Shown here one piece after another: positions 25,671 to 33,639 of a DNA stretch of 64,000 nucleotides. Under the pieces are notes generated by a model. It was not told where the DNA came from, made no database searches, and was given only the letters and a program-made list of their open reading frames with translations. Numbering within the stretch: position 1 is the first letter of the stretch; the number at the start of each line of letters is the position of its first letter. A program made the position numbers and the translations under genes. The stretch is from Xanthomarina arctica (GTDB lineage: Bacteria > Bacteroidota > Bacteroidia > Flavobacteriales > Flavobacteriaceae). The DNA is taken from contig NZ_BMFQ01000003.1 in the NCBI RefSeq assembly GCF_014638915.1, positions 558,001 to 622,000 of the forward strand, in the 5' to 3' direction.

Positions 25671-26555
25671 ATGAAGAAATACACATCTTTAGGTGCTTTG
25701 CTAATAGATTTTAGAAATTTCAATTCTATGTCTCAAGGTGAATTGGCTTCAAAATTTGATGTAGACATTAGAACAATAATACGATGGGAAAAAAATGCAA
25801 CCTTACTAAAACCTGATAAGGAAGAGGCGATGGTGGATATAACGTTTATCCCATATCAAGTAATTAGAAACCTAAATGCCCCTGTTTCAATCCCAACCTT
25901 TTACGATTTTAATGTAAGACGATATTCCTTAAGTTCTATTTCTAAGGAATTGCCCGACCCAAATTGGATTTTAGATTTAAAAGAAACTTTTGATAGAGCT
26001 AGGACCATTAAGTACGATTCAGATTTGAATGATATTATTAGAGGGACATTAATTCAGCCACATATCCTAAAACCTATTTCAAAAGAATTAATTTTAAAAG
26101 CAGTAGAATTACTACCGGAACTAAACAAAATTACTTTTGATACCTCTGGGTATTATTCAGGACATTGTGTGTTTTTACCAATTTCTAAAAGACTTTATAA
26201 TAAAATTAGAAATAGAACATTTACTGAAGAAGAAATTACTGTCGATGATTTAATAGACTACAAAAAACAAAAAACTCCTGTGTTCTATATGTACGATTTA
26301 AACAGTGATTGTAATGAGAATTTTTTGATATTGGCTTCAGAAGTTTTTAATTTTCTAAAAAATATAAATAGCAAATATTATTACGCTTCTTATGTATCAA
26401 GAAGCGACAGTTACGATTTGAATACCATATTAGGCGTGTATATTGTTTGGGAAGATAAAGAACTTCAGAAAGAAATTAAAAGCCTTGCTCCACCAAGATT
26501 GTATGAAAGTAACGATGAGTTATTTAACAAATTTCTAAACAAGCATTTATTGTAA
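25671..26555 (+). CDS. Helix-turn-helix (XRE-like) regulator with unknown C-terminal domain
   Basis: The 294-residue product opens with an XRE-type helix-turn-helix (about 6-45: LGALLIDFRNFNSMSQGELASKF, then DVDIRTIIRWEKN). The remaining ~200 residues contain FYDFNVRRYSLSSIS, SGHCVFLPISKRLYNKI and YYASYVSRSDSYDL, read as a mixed alpha/beta ligand or enzyme-like domain that I cannot place (a degenerate acetyltransferase fold is possible). It is divergent from the three small genes and probably controls them. It runs into the rhodanese gene with a 9-bp convergent overlap. Confidence 0.7.
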   Translation: MKKYTSLGALLIDFRNFNSMSQGELASKFDVDIRTIIRWEKNATLLKPDKEEAMVDITFIPYQVIRNLNAPVSIPTFYDFNVRRYSLSSISKELPDPNWILDLKETFDRARTIKYDSDLNDIIRGTLIQPHILKPISKELILKAVELLPELNKITFDTSGYYSGHCVFLPISKRLYNKIRNRTFTEEEITVDDLIDYKKQKTPVFYMYDLNSDCNENFLILASEVFNFLKNINSKYYYASYVSRSDSYDLNTILGVYIVWEDKELQKEIKSLAPPRLYESNDELFNKFLNKHLL

Positions 26556-26939
26556 ACCTTCAATTTTCAAACCCTTGTGTTTCCATTGAGTAATACCTCC
26601 TTGTAAATCATAGACTTTTATAAAACCTGCTTCAACAAGTTTTTTTGAACATTTAGCACTTCTACCACCAGATTGACAATATAAAATTACTGGCTTGGAT
26701 TTATCCAATTTTAAGATATCTTCTTCAAAGGTATCCGACAAAAAGTCGATGTTTTGAGCACTTTTTATAAAACCCGCTGAATATTCTTCAGGAGTCCTAA
26801 CGTCTACGAGTTGCACCTCGTCAAGATCCAAAATAGCCTGCATTTCTTCGGCTGTTACAACCGTAATGTTTTTGTTTCCAGGATCTTTACATCCAAGAAC
26901 TACAACTAATAAAAGAATACTGAATATGAAACGTTTCAT
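26547..26939 (-). CDS. Rhodanese-domain lipoprotein
   Basis: The 130-residue product has a lipoprotein signal (LLLVVVLGCKDPG, Cys17) and one rhodanese domain with the active-site loop YCQSGGRSAK. Rhodaneses transfer sulfane sulfur through the loop cysteine. Here the domain would be outside the cytoplasm, on the inner face of the outer membrane or in the periplasm. It sits 34 bp after a second, cytoplasmic rhodanese on the same strand. Confidence 0.88.
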   Translation of the reverse strand: MKRFIFSILLLVVVLGCKDPGNKNITVVTAEEMQAILDLDEVQLVDVRTPEEYSAGFIKSAQNIDFLSDTFEEDILKLDKSKPVILYCQSGGRSAKCSKKLVEAGFIKVYDLQGGITQWKHKGLKIEGLQ

Positions 26940-26973
26940 TATTAAAATTTTTATTTTGAATTAGAGAATAAAC

Positions 26974-27288
26974 TTATTCGTTTTCGACCGTACCTTGCCA
27001 TTCATTAAATCCACCTAATAAATTATAAGCATTAGGAAAACCAAGCTCATTCATAATAGCACAAGCTTGTGCACTTCTTCCTCCAGAACGACAATACACA
27101 TAATAATTTTTACTCTTATCTAAAGCTTGTATTTGCTCTACAAATTCCTGTCCAAGATAAATATCAATATGTTTTGCCTTTTTAATATAACCTTCTGCTA
27201 CTTCATCTTCAGTACGTACATCTAAAATTAAAGCATTATCATCTTTAGATAATTGCTCTTGCCATTGTTCTTGGTTTAAATCTGCCAT
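26974..27288 (-). CDS. Single-domain cytoplasmic rhodanese
   Basis: This 104-residue protein is one rhodanese domain: ALILDVRTEDEVAEGYI, then the catalytic loop YVYCRSGGRSAQ and GGFNEWQG at the C-terminus. It has no signal peptide. It precedes the lipoprotein rhodanese, so the two probably form an operon. A CAAAAATA (TATTTTTG on the minus strand) element 19 bp upstream is a candidate promoter. Confidence 0.9.
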   Translation of the reverse strand: MADLNQEQWQEQLSKDDNALILDVRTEDEVAEGYIKKAKHIDIYLGQEFVEQIQALDKSKNYYVYCRSGGRSAQACAIMNELGFPNAYNLLGGFNEWQGTVENE

Positions 27289-27306
27289 GTCAAATTATTG
27301 TTTGTG

Positions 27307-27314
27307 CAAAAATA
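27307..27314 (-). promoter_or_regulatory. Candidate -7 element of the rhodanese pair
   Basis: The minus strand reads TATTTTTG, matching TAnnTTTG, 18 bp before the ATG. No TTG -33 is evident. Confidence 0.4.
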
Positions 27315-27338
27315 CTGTTTCTAAATAAATTAAGAGCT

Positions 27339-27370
27339 AAAAAAAACCGAAGTAATAACTTCGGTTTTTT
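27339..27370 (-). terminator. Terminator after the thioredoxin-fold gene
   Basis: CCGAAGT-AATA-ACTTCGG with A and T runs on both sides follows the stop of the gene at 27378 on the minus strand. Confidence 0.85.
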
Positions 27371-27377
27371 TATTAAT

Positions 27378-27980
27378 TTAAACTTTTATCGTACAACCTA
27401 TTGCTCTAGTATGTGTTTCTAAAACTGGCTTCCCTTCCAATAAGGCATTAACTGCATCTTCAACATATTTTTGGTTAGCAGCTTCTGCGTCTTGGTAATT
27501 ATCATCTATGGCTCCAATATATTTTACCTGATTCCCTTTTTTTGTTTTTTGCAACACATAGACATGTGGCGTTTTAGAAGCCCCATATTTTGGATAGATC
27601 TCTTGATTTTTATCCATGACATATGGAAAGGTAAACCCTTTAGCCTTCGACCTTGCCTTCATAGCTTCCATGCTATCTCCAGGACTTGCTGTTGGGTTAT
27701 TTGGCATAATGGCTATTACTGGATAACCTTGAGCTTCAAACATATTATTTAAAGCGACAATTCTATCTTCATAAGCCACAGAAAAAGGACATGTATTACA
27801 AGTAAAGATAACAATATAGCCTTTTGCCTGATTATAATCCGACAAGGAAACCATGGTTCCATCTACGTTTTCTAATTTAAAATCTGTAGCGATATCTCCC
27901 ACTTTATAACCACTTTGTGCCATAATACTTGAGGTAATAACTATAGCAATTACGGAAAAGAATGTTTTGAATTTGTGCAT
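27378..27980 (-). CDS. Exported thioredoxin-fold (AhpC/TSA-like) protein
   Basis: The 200-residue product has a signal peptide (ending SIMAQ) and a redoxin domain with TDFKLENVDGTMVSLSDY and a FTCNTCPFSVAYEDR active site (CxxC as CNTC). It ends in the conserved HTRAIGCTIKV, with an extra cysteine typical of this exported group. It would act as a periplasmic thiol oxidoreductase, perhaps a peroxiredoxin-like reductase. It follows the TlpA-like gene after 5 bp, so they form an operon. Confidence 0.85.
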   Translation of the reverse strand: MHKFKTFFSVIAIVITSSIMAQSGYKVGDIATDFKLENVDGTMVSLSDYNQAKGYIVIFTCNTCPFSVAYEDRIVALNNMFEAQGYPVIAIMPNNPTASPGDSMEAMKARSKAKGFTFPYVMDKNQEIYPKYGASKTPHVYVLQKTKKGNQVKYIGAIDDNYQDAEAANQKYVEDAVNALLEGKPVLETHTRAIGCTIKV

Positions 27981-27985
27981 CTTAT

Positions 27986-28504
27986 TTATTTTAAAAATTG
28001 TTTTATTTCGTTTTCTAACTCGGCATATGTAAAAGATTGTTCATAAAACATACGCTTTTCTTTATTGAATATTAAAGTCGCTGGAATAGCTCCAGACCAA
28101 TCTTCAGAAACTTTTGGTATCCATGTATTAGAATCTGTATCATTCAAAGCTACAACTTTAGATTGTAATTTCTTATTTTTAATAAATGGTTTTAACTTTG
28201 TTTCGTAAGCATTAGGAAAATCTAAACTCACCAAAATAACTTCCACGTTCTGGTTTGCGTAATTTTTGTTTAATTCTTCTAGAAAAGGTAATTCCTTAAC
28301 ACAGGGAGCACACCAGGTTGCCCAAAAATTCACGACATATATTTTATCCGTTGTAGTACTTAGATATTTTTCGAAACCCTTAAAGTCGTAAACTTTTAAT
28401 TCTCCGGCATTAATTTCTTTTTCCAAACCTTCGTCACCTTTAACCTTATTATCATTATTACAGGAAAACATAAGTAAAATCACTAAATATAAAGCTTTTC
28501 TCAT
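27986..28504 (-). CDS. TlpA-family thioredoxin-like lipoprotein
   Basis: The 172-residue product has a lipoprotein signal (LVILLMFSCNND, Cys15) and a thioredoxin fold with the WATWCAPCVKELPFLEEL active site. TlpA/ResA proteins reduce disulfides of exported proteins, often apo-cytochromes c. It is co-directional with the second thioredoxin-fold gene, 5 bp downstream. No cytochrome genes are adjacent, so its client is unknown. Confidence 0.9.
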   Translation of the reverse strand: MRKALYLVILLMFSCNNDNKVKGDEGLEKEINAGELKVYDFKGFEKYLSTTTDKIYVVNFWATWCAPCVKELPFLEELNKNYANQNVEVILVSLDFPNAYETKLKPFIKNKKLQSKVVALNDTDSNTWIPKVSEDWSGAIPATLIFNKEKRMFYEQSFTYAELENEIKQFLK

Positions 28505-28691
28505 TTTATAAAATTAGAAAACGGCAATGAACTTGTAGCAACTTTAACAAAAAATTAATCCGTTACCTTTCAAATAAAAATTACAAAATTCATAAATATT
28601 CAACAGCAACTACAACCCTATCTAAATCGCTATAGTTAAAGGCCTTACATCAAATCTTGAAAATTATTTTTATTAAAATTATTCTAAATAA

Positions 28692-28722
28692 TTGGGAAAG
28701 CTAAATTTCATTCTTATATTTG
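28692..28722 (+). promoter_or_regulatory. Promoter of the trp operon
   Basis: TTG (28692-28694) and TATATTTG (28715-28722) match the Bacteroidota -33 and -7 consensus (TTG, TAnnTTTG) with 20-bp spacing. The leader-peptide ATG follows 19 bp later, so the 5' leader before it is very short. Confidence 0.7.
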
Positions 28723-28741
28723 ACACATATTAAAAACAAAA

Positions 28742-28798
28742 ATGAACACAATTTTAAATCATACTTGGTGGTGGAACTTTCGAAACTTACATTCGTGA
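28742..28798 (+). CDS. trpL: trp operon leader peptide with three tandem Trp codons
   Basis: This short frame encodes the 18-residue peptide MNTILNHTWWWNFRNLHS and stops at TGA. Three adjacent TGG codons at 28766-28774 are very rare by chance. It lies between a good promoter and a terminator hairpin ahead of trpE, the arrangement of transcription attenuation: when charged tRNA-Trp is scarce, the ribosome stalls at the Trp codons and alters the RNA fold. I did not find an obvious antiterminator pairing partner, so the exact switching structure is open. Confidence 0.85.
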   Translation: MNTILNHTWWWNFRNLHS

Positions 28799-28832
28799 AG
28801 TAATCCTATCGTATATTTAAAACTCAATATAT

Positions 28833-28869
28833 AAAGGCTTGTCAATCACGACAAGCCTTTTGTCGTTTT
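28833..28869 (+). terminator. Attenuator terminator of the trp operon
   Basis: AAAGGCTTGTC (28833-28843) and GACAAGCCTTT (28850-28860) form an 11-bp perfect stem with a 6-nt loop, followed by a T-rich TTTTGTCGTTTT. It lies 34 bp after the leader-peptide stop and 57 bp before the trpE ATG. Confidence 0.8.
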
Positions 28870-28891
28870 AATAATAACCGTTTCAAGTAGC

Positions 28892-28909
28892 TTTCCACCT
28901 TCGTGGAAA
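28892..28909. repeat. Small palindrome upstream of trpE
   Basis: TTTCCAC-CTTC-GTGGAAA, followed by TGACA. It has the same plan as other short GNRA/UUCG-loop-like palindromes found at the trp junctions. Confidence 0.6.
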
Positions 28910-28925
28910 TGACAAAAGAATACAT

Positions 28926-30329
28926 ATGAAAACATTTAGTCTCTATACACATCATAAAAAAATTCTTGCAGACACGATGACCCCTGTAAGCATTTATCTA
29001 AAAATACGCGATAAATTTCCAAATAGTATTCTTTTGGAAAGTAGCGACTATCGTGGAAACGACAACAGTTTTTCTTACATCTGCTGCAATCCAATAGCGT
29101 CTATTAAAGTGAAGGATGAAATTATTACCCAAACATTTCCTGATGGCTCTGTTTTTACAAATAACATCAACAAGGAAACGCGTGTTACAGAAGTCATACA
29201 TAAATTCACTAAACGATTTAAAGTACAGGCTGACGACCAATTTAAATTTATAAACAATGGTATTTTTGGATATATTGCCTACGATGCCGTACGTTATTTT
29301 GAGGATATAGAAATCTCAAAAAAGGAAGATCATTTAAATATTCCGGATATTTATTACGCGGTGTATCAAAACATCATAGCAATCAATCATTTTAAAAATG
29401 AAGCTTATGTTTTTGCACATTGTTTTAATGCTGAAAATAATATTGATGAAATCCTTCAACTGATAAAATCGAAAAACTTTACAGCCTTTAATTTTTCTAC
29501 CCAAGGAGAAACAACTTCCAATCTTACAGATAATGAATATAAAGACCAAGTTGAATTAGCAAAAAAACATTGCGCTCGTGGTGACGTATTCCAGTTAGTG
29601 CTTTCAAAAAAATTCTCTCAAGATTTTAAAGGAGATGAGTTTAATGTATATCGTGCTTTACGAAGTATCAACCCGTCTCCATACTTATTTTATTTCGATT
29701 ATGGCGATTTTAAAATCTTTGGAAGTTCTCCTGAAGCCCAACTAATAATTAATAAAGATAAAGCTGAAATTCATCCTATTGCAGGGACTTTTAAACGCAG
29801 TGGAGATGACGAAAAAGATGCTGAACTAGCAAAAAAATTAGCTTTAGACGAAAAAGAAAATGCTGAACACGTGATGTTGGTAGATTTAGCCAGAAACGAT
29901 TTAAGCAGAAATGGCAGCGAGGTACTTGTAGAAAAATATAGGGAAGTGCAATTCTTTTCTCATGTCATCCATTTAGTAAGTAAGGTTACAGGAACCAAAC
30001 ATAAAGACACCAAAACCATGCAAATGGTTGCAGACACTTTTCCTGCAGGAACATTAAGTGGTGCGCCTAAACACAAAGCAATGCAACTTATTGAAGCTTA
30101 CGAAAAAACAAGTCGTGGTTTCTATGGTGGAGCCATTGGCTTTATGGATTTCGAAGGAAACTTTAATCATGCGATTATGATAAGAACTTTTTTGAGTAAA
30201 AATCATCAATTACATTGGCAAGCTGGAGCAGGTTTGGTTTCCAAATCAAATCCGGAAGACGAATTACAAGAAGTATATAATAAATTAGGTGCCTTAACAA
30301 AAGCTATTGAATTGGCAGAGGATATATAA
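28926..30329 (+). CDS. trpE: Anthranilate synthase component I
   Basis: TrpE makes anthranilate from chorismate and ammonia, the first committed step of tryptophan synthesis. The 467-residue protein has the LLESSDYRGND segment that binds feedback tryptophan, and the chorismate-binding C-terminal half (PIAGTFKRSGDD, DEKENAEHVMLVDLARNDLSR, FPAGTLSGAPKHKAM, GFYGGAIGF). It is first in the operon, under a leader peptide and attenuator. A gap of 134 bp to trpG contains two small palindromes. Confidence 0.98.
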   Translation: MKTFSLYTHHKKILADTMTPVSIYLKIRDKFPNSILLESSDYRGNDNSFSYICCNPIASIKVKDEIITQTFPDGSVFTNNINKETRVTEVIHKFTKRFKVQADDQFKFINNGIFGYIAYDAVRYFEDIEISKKEDHLNIPDIYYAVYQNIIAINHFKNEAYVFAHCFNAENNIDEILQLIKSKNFTAFNFSTQGETTSNLTDNEYKDQVELAKKHCARGDVFQLVLSKKFSQDFKGDEFNVYRALRSINPSPYLFYFDYGDFKIFGSSPEAQLIINKDKAEIHPIAGTFKRSGDDEKDAELAKKLALDEKENAEHVMLVDLARNDLSRNGSEVLVEKYREVQFFSHVIHLVSKVTGTKHKDTKTMQMVADTFPAGTLSGAPKHKAMQLIEAYEKTSRGFYGGAIGFMDFEGNFNHAIMIRTFLSKNHQLHWQAGAGLVSKSNPEDELQEVYNKLGALTKAIELAEDI

Positions 30330-30353
30330 ATTCCTGCGAAGGCAGGAATCTCA
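30330..30353. repeat. Palindrome after trpE (ATTCCTGC-GAAG-GCAGGAAT-CTC)
   Basis: Perfect 8-bp arms around GAAG start immediately after the trpE TAA, followed by CTCATGA. This matches the widespread flavobacterial ATTCCTGC..GCAGGAAT element. Confidence 0.75.
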
Positions 30354-30439
30354 TGAATGAAATAAACATTTTAAATTTGAAGATTAACAAATTTCAAAGG
30401 TCAGATATTTATTCAAACTATTAAATATTAACAAAAAGA

Positions 30440-30457
30440 TTCCCACTTACGTGGGAA
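30440..30457. repeat. Palindrome just before trpG
   Basis: TTCCCAC-TTAC-GTGGGAA lies 6 bp before the trpG ATG. It may affect ribosome access to trpG or mark a processing site. Confidence 0.6.
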
Positions 30458-30463
30458 ATAAAC

Positions 30464-31030
30464 ATGAAAAATATATTAGTTATAGATAATTACGACAGTT
30501 TTACATACAACCTGGTTCATTATTTGGAAGACTTGGGTTGTAAAGTAACCGTAAGAAGAAACGATCAATTACATATAGATGATGTGGAAGCTTTCGATAA
30601 AATCCTCTTATCTCCCGGACCTGGAATCCCTGATGAAGCCGGTTTACTCAAACCTATTATTGCAAAATATGCATCAACAAAAAGCATCTTAGGTGTTTGC
30701 TTAGGGCAGCAAGCCATAGCGGAAGTCTTTGGTGGAAAGCTCATTAATTTAGATTCCGTATTTCATGGGGTTGCAACCAAAGTTACTACCTGCGTTCAAG
30801 ATGAAACGCTTTTTGATGGTTTAGACAAAACTTTTGATGTAGGTAGATATCATTCCTGGGTGGTAGATGCCAATTTACCCAATGAACTTGAAGCTACATC
30901 CTTTGATGAAAACGGACAAGTCATGTCCTTAAGACATAAAGTTTATGATGTAAAAGGTGTTCAATACCATCCAGAATCTGTTTTAACACCAAATGGTAAA
31001 AAAATCTTGGAAAACTGGGTGAATCAGTGA
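30464..31030 (+). CDS. trpG: Anthranilate synthase component II (glutamine amidotransferase)
   Basis: The 188-residue class I amidotransferase supplies ammonia to TrpE. The catalytic cysteine is Cys79 in ILGVCLGQQAIAE, and the His-Glu pair is in QYHPESV near residue 170. The N-terminal LVIDNYDSFTYNL is the family signature. It stands alone, not fused to trpE or trpD. The gap to trpD contains another palindrome. Confidence 0.98.
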   Translation: MKNILVIDNYDSFTYNLVHYLEDLGCKVTVRRNDQLHIDDVEAFDKILLSPGPGIPDEAGLLKPIIAKYASTKSILGVCLGQQAIAEVFGGKLINLDSVFHGVATKVTTCVQDETLFDGLDKTFDVGRYHSWVVDANLPNELEATSFDENGQVMSLRHKVYDVKGVQYHPESVLTPNGKKILENWVNQ

Positions 31031-31102
31031 GCAGTATTCAGTCACAGTTTACAGTATTTACTCGAATGAATAAAAAATATATAATTATTTAACATAAAAA
31101 TC

Positions 31103-31121
31103 CCCTTTCCTTTGGAAAGGG
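31103..31121. repeat. Palindrome before trpD
   Basis: CCCTTTCC-TTT-GGAAAGGG followed by TTAGGGATAGG lies 12 bp before the trpD ATG. CTTTCC..GGAAAGGGTTAGGGATAGG is a known flavobacterial dispersed-repeat style. Confidence 0.65.
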
Positions 31122-31133
31122 TTAGGGATAGGA

Positions 31134-32129
31134 ATGAAACAAATTTTAAACAAACTCATCAACCAAGAAAGCATCTCTAGCGAAGAAGCAAAAAAAGTTT
31201 TGGTAAACATTTCGAAAGGAGATTATAACCAAAGCCAAATTGCATCTTTCTTAACTGTTTTTATGATGCGAAGTATCACTATAGAAGAACTTTCAGGATT
31301 TCGAGATGCCCTTTTAGAATTATGCATCCCAGTAGATTTAAAAGATTACAAGGCTATTGATTTATGTGGAACAGGAGGAGATGGAAAAGACACTTTTAAC
31401 ATTTCAACATTAGCTTCTTTTATAACCGCTGGAGCTGGATTAAATGTTACCAAACACGGAAATTATGGTGTATCTTCTGCCTGTGGCTCTTCAAATGTCA
31501 TGGAATATTTAGGAGTAAAATTTACTTCAGATACAGACTTTTTAAAGCGCAGTTTAGACGAAGCTGGAATTTGTGTATTACACGCGCCATTATTTCATCC
31601 AGCCATGAAACATGTGGCTCCTATAAGACGAGAACTGGGTGTAAAAACCTTTTTTAATATGTTGGGTCCCATGGTAAATCCATCGTTTCCAAAACATCAA
31701 ATGGTTGGAGTTTTTAATTTGGAGTTACTTCGTATGTATGGCTATTTATATCAAACTACCGATATCAACTACACCATTCTTCATGCTTTAGATGGTTATG
31801 ACGAAATTTCGCTAACAGGTCCAACAAAAGTGATTCAAAAAAAATCGGAATACATTATAAATCCTGAAGATTTTGGATTAGATATTTTAAATCAGGAAAA
31901 TATTTATGGTGGCAATTCCATAGCAACTTCAGCTAAAATATTTACACAAATTTTAGAAGGTCAAGGTACCGATGCTCAAAATCATGTGGTTTGTGCCAAC
32001 GCCGCTATGGCCATTGCAACGGTTACAGAAAAATCTGTGGCTGAAAGTTTCGAAATGGCAAAAAAATCGTTAATCGAAGGCAATGCCTTACATAGCTTTA
32101 AAACATTGGTAAACCTTAGTATTAGATAA
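31134..32129 (+). CDS. trpD: Anthranilate phosphoribosyltransferase
   Basis: TrpD joins anthranilate to phosphoribosyl pyrophosphate. The 331-residue product has the DLCGTGGDGKDTFNISTLASF PRPP motif (shortened here), KHGNYGVSSACGSSNVMEYLG, HPAMKHVAPIRRELG and FNMLGPMVNP for anthranilate and ribose binding. It starts ATG, 103 bp after trpG, and trpC follows 30 bp later. Confidence 0.98.
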   Translation: MKQILNKLINQESISSEEAKKVLVNISKGDYNQSQIASFLTVFMMRSITIEELSGFRDALLELCIPVDLKDYKAIDLCGTGGDGKDTFNISTLASFITAGAGLNVTKHGNYGVSSACGSSNVMEYLGVKFTSDTDFLKRSLDEAGICVLHAPLFHPAMKHVAPIRRELGVKTFFNMLGPMVNPSFPKHQMVGVFNLELLRMYGYLYQTTDINYTILHALDGYDEISLTGPTKVIQKKSEYIINPEDFGLDILNQENIYGGNSIATSAKIFTQILEGQGTDAQNHVVCANAAMAIATVTEKSVAESFEMAKKSLIEGNALHSFKTLVNLSIR

Positions 32130-32159
32130 AAATTATTTCCACTTTAGCAGATAGTAAAT

Positions 32160-32945
32160 ATGAATATTTTAGATAAAATAGTAGCCGACAAACGTAAAGA
32201 AGTTATTTCAAAAAAAGAGATAATTACTACAGATATGCTGGAACAAATTCCGTTTTTTGACAGAAAAACAATTTCGTTAACTCATAATTTAAAAAAGAGT
32301 TCTTCTGGTATTATTGCAGAATTCAAAAGGTGTTCTCCTTCAAAATCAATCATAAACAACACATCTATGGTTGAAGATGTAGCCATAGGTTACGAACATG
32401 CTGGCGTTTGTGGTATGTCGGTTTTAACAGACGAAATTTATTTTGGTGGCACCTTGGACGATTTGATAACGGCAAGACAAAGTTGCAATTTACCCATCCT
32501 TAGAAAAGACTTTATTATAAACGAATTTCAAATTATTGAAGCCAAAGCTTTTGGAGCAGATGTTATCTTATTAATCGCTTCTATTTTAACAAAAGCTGAA
32601 ATCAAGCAATTTTCTGAACTAGCAAAAAGCTTAAATTTAGAAGTTCTTCTAGAAGTTCATAACGAAGCCGAATTGCAGAAGGCCATCATGCCTACTTTAG
32701 ATATGATTGGAGTTAACAACAGAAACTTAAAAACCTTTGAAGTAAGCATAGAAAACAGTAAACAATTAAGCAACCTCATTCCAGATGAGTTTATAAAAAT
32801 TTCTGAAAGTGGAATTAGTTCCATCGAGTCGATTAAAGAACTACAGCCTTATGGTTACAAAGGATTCCTAATTGGAGAAAACTTTATGAAAACTGAAAAT
32901 CCTGGAGAAAGTGCCCAAAAATTCATTAAAACATTAGAAAAATGA
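32160..32945 (+). CDS. trpC: Indole-3-glycerol phosphate synthase
   Basis: The 261-residue TIM-barrel enzyme closes the indole ring of CdRP. Markers are GIIAEFKRCSPSKS (catalytic Lys), VLTDEIYFGGTLDDL, LRKDFIINEFQIIEAKAFGAD, VNNRNLKTFEV and ESGISS. It overlaps trpF by 4 bp (ATGA), so the two are translationally coupled; they are separate genes and not fused as in enteric bacteria. Confidence 0.98.
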   Translation: MNILDKIVADKRKEVISKKEIITTDMLEQIPFFDRKTISLTHNLKKSSSGIIAEFKRCSPSKSIINNTSMVEDVAIGYEHAGVCGMSVLTDEIYFGGTLDDLITARQSCNLPILRKDFIINEFQIIEAKAFGADVILLIASILTKAEIKQFSELAKSLNLEVLLEVHNEAELQKAIMPTLDMIGVNNRNLKTFEVSIENSKQLSNLIPDEFIKISESGISSIESIKELQPYGYKGFLIGENFMKTENPGESAQKFIKTLEK

Positions 32946-33562
32946 AACTAAAAATCTGTGGGATGAAATATCCCGAAAACATTACAGAAATTGCAAGTTT
33001 GCAACCTGATTATCTTGGTTTTATTTTTCATAATGAATCCCTTAGAGACTTTGATAATGTAATTCCTGCTCTTCCAGAGCAAATTCAAAAAGTGGGTGTT
33101 TTTGTAGATGAAAAAGTAGAATTCATATACAACCAAATGAAAAAACACAACTTATCTGTTATCCAATTACATGGTCATGAATCGCCAGAAGATTGTAGGT
33201 TGTTACAATCAACAAAAGCCAAAATTGTAAAAGTGTTTTCTATAAAAGACACCTTCGATTTTTCGGTATTAGCTCCTTATGAATCAGTTTGCGATTACTT
33301 TTTATTCGACACCAAAGGAAAATTACCAGGAGGAAATGGATACACATTCGATTGGTCTGTTTTAGAAAATTACCCATCGACTAAACCTTATTTTTTAAGC
33401 GGAGGCATTGGGATAAACCAAATTGAAAATTTAAATCGTTTTTCTGAAAGTGAAGCGTCAAAATACTGTTATGCCATTGATGTAAACAGTCAGTTTGAAA
33501 TGGAACCTGGATTAAAGGATTTAGAAAAATTAAAAGAATTTAAAAACAACCTGTCATGCTGA
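32942..33562 (+). CDS. trpF: Phosphoribosylanthranilate isomerase
   Basis: The 206-residue TIM-barrel isomerase converts PRA to CdRP. It shows KICGMKYPENI (catalytic Cys), VGVFVDE, IQLHGHESP, FLFDTKGKLPGGNGYTFDW (catalytic Asp) and LSGGIG for phosphate binding. The stop TGA lies inside a dispersed palindromic element (GAGCTTGTCGAAG type) that begins at 33552, so the last three residues (LSC) and the stop come from repeat sequence. Confidence 0.97.
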   Translation: MKLKICGMKYPENITEIASLQPDYLGFIFHNESLRDFDNVIPALPEQIQKVGVFVDEKVEFIYNQMKKHNLSVIQLHGHESPEDCRLLQSTKAKIVKVFSIKDTFDFSVLAPYESVCDYFLFDTKGKLPGGNGYTFDWSVLENYPSTKPYFLSGGIGINQIENLNRFSESEASKYCYAIDVNSQFEMEPGLKDLEKLKEFKNNLSC

Positions 33563-33590
33563 GCTTGTCGAAGCATCTCTTATGAGATTC
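33552..33590. repeat. Dispersed GAGCTTGTCGAAG element overlapping the trpF stop
   Basis: TGTCATGCTGAGCTTGTCGA and the next bases match one arm of the inverted repeat at 8686-8745, followed by CATCTCTTATGAGATTCTTC, a short inverted repeat ATCTC/GAGAT. The element begins within the trpF coding sequence and extends into the 77-bp gap before trpB. Confidence 0.75.
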
Positions 33591-33639
33591 TTCAACTCCG
33601 ATTATCATCGGAATATTCTGAATAACAAAAAAAAATAAA

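Noticed and set aside
28799-28832. Antiterminator hairpin in the trp leader
   Set aside because: A TATATT/AATATA pairing lies just before the terminator, but it is AT-only and does not compete with the terminator arm, so it was not called.
28998-29549. Minus-strand frames opposite trpE
   Set aside because: They are shadows of a conserved gene with no domain and no promoter signal.
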